Shown here: piece after piece, positions 55,336-64,000 of the stretch | Numbering within the stretch: position 1 is the stretch's first letter | How the letters are laid out: each line of letters begins with the position of its first letter | Assembly: GCF_958298935.1 (NCBI RefSeq) | Contig: NC_084921.1 | Coordinates: 7,884,001-7,948,000 of the forward strand | Direction: 5' to 3' | Length of the DNA: 64,000 nt | DNA from: Phragmites australis | Lineage: Eukaryota; Streptophyta; Magnoliopsida; Poales; Poaceae | Translations under genes and position numbers: made by a program | Notes under the pieces: generated by a model | What the model was told of the DNA's origin: nothing | Database searches by the model: none | What the model saw: the letters and a program-made list of their open reading frames with translations, nothing else

Positions 55336-56850
55336 TAGAATAAAGCCATATAAAAATAAAATATAGTATATATGAGATATGAAGAGTGAGATTTAGATAG
55401 CAGAGCGTGTAAAAATATGGAGAAAGAATTTTTAAGCAGATAGCTAAATGAAGATATATTAATTAAATTTAACTAGTCTACTGGAGTTAGCCTTTGAGTC
55501 TGGATTATGCTGCAGCGAAAACTGGTTGGCGAGGGTGTCACGATTTGAAATACTGTTCGTGTTTCACTATGTATAGTTTGGGGAGAATCCGTTTCAATAT
55601 ATTTGTTCATGAAGAAATCAACAATGTTTTCACTTTTACCCCTAATTAAATATTTTGAAAAAGAGAAAATGATTATATCATATCATTTCATAGGGATAAG
55701 ATAGTCATTTCTCGAAACTAATATTTCTATAGTTAGTACGCAAGGTGGGCTATGGACGAACACTGTCAAACGGAAGGAATAACAATTAGATCTCAAATAC
55801 ATTGTCCTAAATCACCTTGTATAAATAAATAGATAAGACAAAATGTAGATAGTGTCCCTGTTCCAATAGAAAAGGTTTACACGACATTCGCAAAAAAAAA
55901 AGGTTTATACGCCAGCCTACTCCCGTTATCATGAATATATGACGGAGGAATCAGGATCCTGATTTTGGTCGGCCGCCGACGTCCAGCGTGCAGTGGACTC
56001 GGATCCACTGCCCGCTACATCAAATGGGCCCGTGGGGTTGCAACGCCTGCCACGCGCTCCGCCTTGCTGCTGCTGCCGTCAAGGACTCCGCCAGCTTATC
56101 TCTTTCGTGCTTATGGAAGTGCCCAGCGCGAGGACGACCTGCTGCCGCCTGGGCTCACGAGGAAGGCTGGGTCCCCGTTCGAGCGGGGCTTGAGCGAGGA
56201 AGAAGTGGGTGGCGACGGCAACAACGGCATATGCTGTCTCCGTGGTTCGAGATGAAGGTTAAAGACACACGTCGCGATTAGTCTTACCCGCATTCGAGTT
56301 GCCTTGGTGCCGCTCTGCAAGAGGAACGTGTCCAAGTGCGCGCCACGAACAGAATCGAGCACGACGAGGCACGTCCGCGCCCTGCCGCAGTGCCGCGCTT
56401 GGGATTTGGGATCGGCCTCACGCTCAGTGCCTCGTGCTCCATGTACATGCCTTGTGTACTCGCGTATTTGCCACTTAAATTAGTACTGGTGTTACATCTG
56501 GCCTCTTTATATAAAAATGAAAAATGTTACTAACTGACCCCTCCTCATAATCTTTCTGGATCCGTCCCTGCTCACGTTCACATCCGAGTTGGAGGGGGGC
56601 GCGCTTAAGGCGACACCACTGGCTGCTATATTTCCTAGGGATGGCGATCAACTCGGTGGATGTACGGGTCATGTGCTTGGTGGGGGTGAGTGCTTGTATA
56701 AAATTGTACCTATGAGTTTGGTGGGTTGGAGGGGTTTAAATATATGTATTAGGGGTTCTAAACCGAGCAAAATCTTCAGCCAATCTTGCAAATCTAGCCC
56801 AACAATCCACTCTCTATATTGTGATATTATTCGATGATAATAATAGTATT
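55336..56850. other. Spacer with a GC-rich island, no gene assigned
   Basis: AT-rich to about 55940, then a GC-rich patch (55960-56420) with overlapping short frames in several phases on both strands, none with a recognisable motif or splice context. It could be a gene fragment or a CpG-rich part of an old repeat. Confidence 0.4.
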
Positions 56851-57480
56851 AATATCGGATCATTCGGTGAGTATAAATTCAGAAACTAGCTGTTGGAACT
56901 ACACTCACAGCCTTTGTGAACACCAGATATTTCAGTGTTTCTTCAAATCCATCACCGAACCTTCCGCTGAGTTATCTTGAATCATTCGAGTCTTTGCAAT
57001 CTCTCTATGTAAAATGCTACGATGCATTCATGTGGTGTTCATTCTATTTACATCGGAACATCTGGTAAGTTAAATCTCTTCTTTTTTTTTTTCCTGTAAA
57101 TGTTTCGGTGTAACTATCACTGTGATCACCGGATTATCTGGTGAGTTGATCTTCAGTCTTCTGCACTTGCATTCTTCTTTGCAAGAAATATTCTGGTGTT
57201 ACCCTATGCAGATCACTGGACTATCTGGTGAAGTTCTCAGTCTTCTCCCCATTTGTCAGAAATACTCCAGTGAGTTTAACACACAGAGCACCAGACTATC
57301 CGATGAGGCTATCAACTGCGGTGGCTTCTTGATATATTGTATTCATGAAAACTACTAAAATATATTTTTGACAAACATGTTAATCTCAATGACTATGTTA
57401 TCATTCATCATCAAAATCATAATCATTATCTAATAGGATTATTTTCACTATAATATCCCCTTTTTGGTATTGATGATAAC
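56851..57480 (+). repeat. Copia-leader-like repeat with palindromic blocks
   Basis: Blocks such as CACCGGATTATCTGGTGAG, CACTGGACTATCTGGTGAA and CACCAGACTATCCGATGAG recur about every 80 bp, each an imperfect palindrome, separated by TCTTC-rich sequence. The part near 57460 (TTTTTGGTATTGATGATAAC) resembles the ends of grass copia LTRs. No coding sequence remains. Confidence 0.5.
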
Positions 57481-57677
57481 ATAACCAAAATAAGTGACAA
57501 ATAATAAATGATTTAAATCGTAAAGAGCACAAAGTCTTGCCATATTGCTTAGATGCATATTCTTATCATTTAATCCCCTTTGTTATGACTCTTCTTTTCT
57601 CTATTGTTACTATCTCCATTAATCAAACTATACAAGAGTTTCTCCTTTTTTATCAACTTAGGTGTCTCGTATTAGTT

Positions 57678-58188
57678 TTTGTATCTTCTTCTGTCCAACC
57701 AAGATGTCATTCAACCTTTTCTGCCTTGTAGTCGTTGTTGCCATTTGTATCATCTCCTTCTTGTCCTGCACAAGCAACTGATCGGCTATGCCATTGCATG
57801 GGTAGTAGGAATGGTTGCCAGTGAATTAGCTTTTTTTGCGCATGCATATAGGGATCAGAATCATGTTGGCAAGGAAGATTAGATGAATATGGCAGTGTGC
57901 AATTTGCAGGTGTCTCCATTGGAAAACAGGATGAACTCAGCAAATCAATGAAGCTATTTTGTGGAGCCGAATTCATTTAGCTGGAAAGAGGCAAACAAAA
58001 TGGAATAGAACAACTGAATGGAAGTGCAACACTGAAACTTGTATGGACTAGTACGGTGACTTGTTTATATAGAGGATTCCATCATATAATTGTTATAGAT
58101 AAAATTTTCTAGAACTATTCATGCTACAGGAAAAGCTTTGACCGACTAGCCAACTATCAACTCCTAGAACCATTCCTTCTGCTACGAA
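57678..58188 (-). repeat. Direct duplication, copy 1
   Basis: About 510 bp repeated at 58814-59342 with roughly 95 percent identity by eye. Both copies share TGTCCAACCAAGATGTCATT, GGTGTCTCCATTGGAAAACA and GCCAACTATCAACTCCTAGA. On the minus strand copy 1 has an open frame (57976-57707) that starts MNSAPQNSF and is rich in Pro, Ser, Gln and His, like the N-terminus of PIF/Harbinger second proteins. Confidence 0.7.
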
Positions 58189-58341
58189 AGTGTGTTGTAG
58201 AAGCTCATAGCGCCTGTGTGTCGTAGTAAAGCTGGATGTCATCATAGGATAAATTGCACATAGAAGATTCGACCATACCTTCCCCCTTTTCTTCTACTTT
58301 TGCCCTTTTTGTACTTGGTGGCCGAGTTTCTTCTTGAATAT

Positions 58342-58557
58342 CTATTTGTAATGTGTCATTATTCTTGCTATTTGATTATTCACATAGTTTCCGGTCCACT
58401 TAGGTTGATTGTGGATCATTCTCCACAAATAAAAGAGGTTGAAACACTGCTTCATTTCAGATTTGTATATGTCATGGGCTTTATCCATGAGTTGGTCATC
58501 TGATTGACCACTAGCGTACACTGCCTTCATCCTACACCAAATGACCTTAAATTGCAC
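58342..58557 (-). pseudogene. PIF/Harbinger-like MYB-protein fragment
   Basis: The minus-strand frame contains DKAHDIYKSEMKQCFNLFY followed by LWRMIHNQPKWTG. This pattern (a helical segment, then W-R with a QPKW ending) is typical of the NAM-associated/MYB-like second protein of plant PIF/Harbinger transposons. It lies between the two direct copies, downstream of the second copy in the minus direction, so it may belong to the same transposon gene. Short, without a transposase nearby. Confidence 0.5.
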
Positions 58558-58813
58558 AATATTACGATTTATTTTACCCCAATGGTCTTTGCAGCGAATG
58601 GCCTTCCTCCTTCGATCAACGAGGCTATTTTCAGTATACTCATTTGCAACTTGCTTCTAGTAAACTCCCCTTCTTTGAATTTCCATCAATAGGGTTGATG
58701 GAATTGTTTAGCCATGTGTTGACCTGTATGTTTGAAACAACTAAATTAAAAAGAAAAATAACAAGCTTTACGAATCAATGTTGAATGAAATGGATGGAGC
58801 TCTCATCAGACGT

Positions 58814-59342
58814 ATGTTATCTTATTCTGTCCAACCAAGATGTCATTCAACCCTTTCTGCCTTGTAGTCGTTGTTGCCATTTGCATAATCTCTATTTGGT
58901 TCATCTCCTTCTTGTCCTGCACAAGCAACCGGTTGGCTATTGCCATTGCATGGGTAGTAGGAATGGCTGCCAGTGAATTAGCTTTTTTTTTGCATGCATA
59001 TAGGAATCAGAATCATGTTGTCAAGGAAGATTAAATGAATATGGCCGTGTGCAATTTGCAGGTGTCTCCATTGGAAAACAGGATGAACTCAGCAAATCAA
59101 TGAAGCTATTTTGTGGAGCCGAATTCATTTAGCTGGAAAGAGGCAAACAAAATGGAATAGAACAACTGAATGGAAGTGCAATACTGAAACTTGTATGAAC
59201 TAGTACGGTGACTTATTTATATAGAGGATTCCATCATATGATTGTTATAGATAAATTTTCATAGAACGATTCGTTCTACAGGAAAAGCTTTGACCGATTA
59301 GCCAACTATCAACTCCTAGAACGATTCCTTCTGCTGCAAAAC
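58814..59342 (-). repeat. Direct duplication, copy 2
   Basis: Second copy of 57678-58188 in the same orientation. It has small indels and substitutions that close the reading frame open in copy 1. Both copies end around CCTTCTGCTRCRAAA. Confidence 0.7.
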
Positions 59343-59440
59343 CTTTGGTCGATCAACCAACACCAACTTCTAAAATGATTCCTTCCGTCGCAATATGCAC
59401 ACTTCAAACCAAAAACGATCAGCCAACTACTAACTCCGGC
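59265..59440. repeat. Short tandem repeat at the end of copy 2
   Basis: Three diverged units of about 55-65 bp share AGAACGATTC-like, GACCGATTAGCCAACTA-like and CAACTCC-like words. Nothing coding is seen; the following 59440-59760 is plain AT-rich spacer. Confidence 0.5.
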
Positions 59441-60094
59441 AACTTTAAACAAACTGACGTAACTATAGCACTTGGAGGCATCCACCAATGCATCGACCAA
59501 GAAAAAAAAAAGCAGCAACCGAGCATAAAAACATCAGTGCAAAACTAAACATGTTTTTCTTCCTCTAAGCACTCCTCCTATCTAAAATGGCAAATCACGA
59601 CCTATTAGCACTCCCATTGTACGTTAACATAAGCATAACACTGTGACTGGACTATCCTAATGCAAGAAAGGGAATTTTTTTTTGCTACGAAAGTGTGTGC
59701 AGTGTGCCTCTATGCTTGCAATTATAGTAGTGTACTGTGTACATGCTGGAGTCACGGGTCGCTCCAGCATAAAATGTGAACTCTACTCATGTCAAAGGCC
59801 ACCTGGCCACCAACCTAAACCCAATCCCCGGCCCACCGCTTCGCCTCGCTCCAACGTGACGAAGCGTAGAGCCCTGGCCCACAGAAGAGAAGGCCCAGAT
59901 CACCAACCCTTCCCTCTCTCCCCATCCCATGCTCATGCCGCAACAAGCTAACCACCACCACACGAACCCTGCAGAGCCTCAAGGCTAAACCCCTCTCAGG
60001 CTCTCACCCCCACCGCCACTCGCCACCGCCACTCATCACTCTCCACCGCCTCCGCGAGCCTTCTGGATTGTTGAGGGATCGTCCTCGGCGAGCG

Positions 60095-63000
60095 ATGGAG
60101 TTCAGGAGGCTGGGGCAGCTCCTGGCGGCGCTGGCCGCGGCGCTGTTCGTCCGCGCCATCGCCGAGCCAGGCCCCGCCCTCCTTCCGCCATCGGAGGAGA
60201 CGGAGGACGATGAAGCCGACGCGGAGGCCGGCGGTGGCGTGCCGCCCGTGAGCATCCGGTGGGCCCGCATCACCTGCGCACTGAAGAACAAACGCGGGGA
60301 CGTGGTGAGTCGCTACCGCCGCCACTCTCAACCCCCTCTCGCCCGGAATCGCGCGCACGAAACCCTCGCATCGGTCTCTCTAGTCCTCTTGTTCGGTCTG
60401 CAGTTTAACGGCAGTACTATACTACCAGTGAAGAGAGTGACTGGCACCGGTGCCGTTGACTCGTTGACCGACCCCTCGTTGTTGTAGAACAAGTTGCATA
60501 CTTTGTAGAATTGCATGAAGTAATTGGAGTAGATCATTGCATTCTACTAGATGCTTATGACATGGTGAGTCATTGTGGATTGCCAGGCAAGGTTTCTGCT
60601 GTCAAATGTGTTTGGGGAGGCAAAACCAGGGAGGCTGCTAGCACTCATGGGGCCGTCCGGGTCCGGTAAAACAACTCTGCTCAATGTTCTAGCAGGGCAG
60701 CTCACAGCATCGCCTTCCTTGCACCTTTCTGGGCATCTGTATGTCAATGGCCGGTCTATGTCAAAGGGTGGTTATAAGTAAGTTATACTCGCACAATTGG
60801 GTTCTCATCTTTGGCTCTTGTTTATGGAAAAGAACTTATGACTGTTATTTTGTGTAGGATTGCTTATGTGAGGCAGGAAGACCTGTTCTTTTCACAGCTT
60901 ACTGTGCGGGAGACACTCTCGCTTGCTGCTGAACTCCAGCTTCCTGACACCATGGCTGCTGAGAGGAAGGAGAGATATGTTAATGATCTTCTTTTTCGTC
61001 TTGGACTGGTAATTTCTGCCATTTGAAGAAAACAGTTTTAGTAAAGTGCATTAATTATTGGATGTGAACTTGAGCTATCAAATTTCAAGCTCTGTCTCTG
61101 TTCATATTGCAATTTTTGTCAAATCTAGATGTGAAGCATGGGGACTTTTGAATGATTTGACTACCACTCTCTGCACTACTTTGTTTGTTTGTTTGTTGGC
61201 TTGCTTTTTTATAATGATGTCGTCAGGTATTTATTTCTTTCTGTTGCAACCAATAAAAGGTAAATTGTGCTGATTCTATTGTTGGTGATGCGAAAGTGCG
61301 TGGAATAAGTGGTGGTGAGAAGAAGCGCCTCTCACTTGCATGTGAACTGATTGCTAGCCCTTCAGTCATCTTTGCGGATGAACCAACAACAGGTATCTTA
61401 CCTGATTTACCCTTTGCTTTCCCTAGTTGAACAAGTCTTCTCTTCATTACTTCTAAATGTGGTTTGTAATTTAGACATAAAACTAAACCTATAATTGTTA
61501 GCATAAGAAATATAACTGTTTAAATAATTTTGAGTCATATTTTAGTTATCATTCAGGCTTTCCTTTTCTTCACCACGCTAGTTCATGCATGCTCAAGTCC
61601 TATTGTTGAATGCTAAAGTTAAAATATTTTCATTATTTTGTTATTCAAGCTACAGGTGTGGGTTGAAGTTGAACTTTCATGCGAGCTAGCATAAATGTCT
61701 AAAATTCTATCTTGAGCATTAGTCACTGAGATTTGTTTGGTCATCTGAGATGATGAAATTGTAAAATATGAAGTTATGAACTGATAATGTATAAACTTTG
61801 TGGGCGTTTGTGGTTATCCTTTTAGGCCTTGATGCCTTCCAAGCAGAGAAGGTCATGGAAACTCTTAGACAGCTTGCTGAGGATGGACACACTGTGATCT
61901 GCTCTATACACCAGCCGAGAGGTTCTGTCTATGGCAAATTTGATGACATTGTACTACTGTCAGAGGGAGAAGTTGTATACATGGGGCCTGCAAAAGATGA
62001 ACCTCTAACTTACTTCACATCATTAGGGTTGTTATTCTGAACCCTTCCCATTCTTCCAGATTTTTGTTGGTGTTTCTTAAGTATGAACTTCAGCATCATT
62101 TTCTGCATGTCTTGAATCTTTGCACTGCACATTGTTATGTGGCCACACCTTTTTTTTTTCTCGAACACATTTATGTGGCCACACTTTCTTGCTTTCTTTA
62201 TTCATGTGGTATATATTGTGCCTGGTGCATGATAAACATTAATTTTGTGATCCTGATAAGTGAACAGTCACTCCTTGCGTAACCATTCTATTTTACATAT
62301 AATAAAGCAATCTACCTGACTTTGTGGTGTGCATATCACTGTCTGCACTTGGTGCAAGATTAATTACTTTGAGTCATGGACTACATTCATCAGTCCTGGC
62401 ATTGCAGCCATTGAAATTTCAATAGTAGCTATGCTAGAACCTTTGACGGACTGATTCTTTCCTGTTTATGCCATGCAGCATGCTTCTGTCCTCTTTGGCT
62501 GTTTCAGTTTTGCCTTTTTGGCCACAAGCAGCTTTATTTTATTTTGCTATGTATATGGTTAATATTTCATGCTGCTTATTTTTTGTTTCTTATTATTACC
62601 AGTTAATAACTTAAGTTTTGTTGCTTCGTCAGGTATCAGTGTCCAGATCATATGAACCCTGCTGAGTTCTTGGCTGATCTCATTTCCGTTGATTATAGCT
62701 CAGCTAAAAGTGTACAGTCATCTCAGAAAAGGATTGAGAACCTCATTGAAGCGTTTACTAATAAATCTCTAATTACTGAATACAACAACTCATTTACAAA
62801 ATTGGAGGGAACTGAATTTTCTGCCAAACTTGTTCAGAAGTCCACTATTAAGGAAAGACGTGGTTGGTGGAGGCAATTTCGTTTGCTGTTTAAGCGAGCA
62901 TGGATGCAGGTTCATCTCATTAAATCTACCTTGTTTCATTGCGTTTCCCAGCTTCACCTTCTACGATGATTTTTATACCATTGAAACAAGTGGATAGTTC

Positions 63001-64000
63001 TACCCTCTTTTTTTGTTTGTGTGTGTTTAAGTGTGACGTTTGTCAGGTACTTATAAGGCTATTTGCTAGAAACATTATTTGTTTTCCAACAGTTGCTTAT
63101 AACCTAATTAATTCAGGTTTACAGAGTACCAAATGCAAGACATTCAGGTTTAGCATATTACCTGAGCTGACCGTGATGCCATATTTGATCTTTGACGAAG
63201 TTTGTATGACTGTACCTCATACGCTCATAGATGTAACATCCACCTAACACATAATTCTGATCTTTATTGAACATACAGTTTAATGTTCATATGAACCACA
63301 AAATGTAAATAAGAACGAAAATTCACAGTTCTATTTTTTTTTTAAGATTGGAAGTGTACTAATGTTCAATACTTTTACTTGGGTAGCTACAATATATCGG
63401 ACCACAATTGCATAGATGATGTTAAGCCGAAGATATGCTATCTCTTGTCATAGGTTGCTTCTAATAATGAGTAGAACCTTTTATGTTCAGGCTTTTCGTG
63501 ATGGACCAACAAACAAAGTGAGAGCACGGATGTCTGTTGCTTCAGCAATTATATTTGGATCAGTGTTTTGGCGAATGGGTAAAACTCAAACATCCATACA
63601 AGACAGGATGGGACTTCTTCAGGTAGAATACTTCGGACCTTTGATGGCTCTTTGAGTTGACTTGGCAGTTCATACATGTTTCAGTTTTCACAGTGTAGAT
63701 CTATGAAATTTGCTCATTCTCTTGTAGCATTTGGCATTTCATATGATTGTTTTCATTGTTTCTTTAAGAAAAAATTCTCTAAATAGCGTGTGAACATTTT
63801 CTGAGTTTGATCTGTCTCCTCAATTTATGAGTTAAGGTGGCTGCCATAAACACAGCAATGGCTGCACTGACAAAGACCGTGGGAGTTTTCCCAAAAGAAC
63901 GGGCTATAGTTAACAGAGAACGTGCAAAAGGTTCCTACACACTTGTACCATATCTTTCATCCAAGTTGTTGGCCGAGATTCCTATTGGAGCAGCATTTCC
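60095..64000 (+). CDS. ABCG7: ABCG7-like half-size ABC transporter (3' end off window)
   Basis: Eight exons are visible: 60095-60304, 60587-60777, 60858-61008, 61260-61392, 61826-62027, 62633-62909, 63491-63622 and 63837 to the edge, with phases that join correctly to 486 residues. A hydrophobic N-terminal segment ([16 protein letters not shown]) is followed by an acidic stretch and then the nucleotide-binding domain: Walker [10 protein letters not shown] (exon 2), Q-loop YVRQEDLF (exon 3), signature [13 protein letters not shown] (exon 4), Walker [11 protein letters not shown] (exon 4 into 5) and H-loop ICSIHQPRG (exon 5). The transmembrane part begins after KRAWMQ. The order NBD then membrane domain is the ABCG layout. 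ABCG half-transporters export lipids or other compounds as dimers. The start and exon pattern match the plant ABCG7 group as I know it; substrate is unknown. All splice sites read are GT-AG. Confidence 0.93.

Overview
This window looks like a piece of a nuclear chromosome from a grass (Poaceae, probably a panicoid). It has intron-containing genes with plant splice sites, very GC-rich first exons, and nested LTR retrotransposons of grass type. There are no operons, ribosome binding sites or bacterial signals. The left two thirds is stacked transposable elements. The right third is a gene island with small DNA transposons and LINE scraps in its introns and spacers.

TE block. Positions 310-2198 and 14446-14540 are the two halves of a decayed Ty1/copia gag-pol. 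It was split by a complete 12,247-bp Ty3/gypsy chromovirus (Tekay/Del type, minus strand, 2199-14445) with TTAAC target duplications, two 3,450-bp LTRs that look identical, an iMet-type primer site, a polypurine tract and an open 1,486-codon gag-pol. From 15.5 to 17.5 kb is an LTR-like, GC-rich stretch with a hairpin minisatellite. From 17,639 a CACTA-like transposon end begins. It is interrupted by a 20.8-kb Ty3/gypsy element of the Tat lineage (18279-39069, plus strand, target duplication ACCGT). The Tat element carries a long frame of unknown function ahead of gag, then gag, protease, RT, two RNase H domains and integrase in one frame broken by three stop codons. Between integrase and its 3' LTR lies a three-exon gene on the opposite strand. 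A LINE remnant follows to about 40.77 kb.

Gene island. A SINA-like RING E3 ligase (coding 44810-46256, plus) is tail to tail with a GT14 beta-glucuronosyltransferase-like gene (51074-47296, minus). The first eight exons of an ABCG7-like half-size ABC transporter begin at 60095 (plus) and run off the window. The spacers and introns hold hAT-type non-autonomous elements (one with a perfect 8-bp target duplication), a 5'-truncated LINE with a 17-bp target duplication, MITE-like hairpins, degenerate tandem repeats and a duplicated PIF/Harbinger-like remnant.

The most unusual signals are two. One is a pair of tandem RNA-hairpin units in the leader of the chromovirus whose stems differ between copies but stay perfectly paired. 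The other is the spliced antisense gene inside the Tat element. All homology statements come from recognised motifs; no database search was possible.
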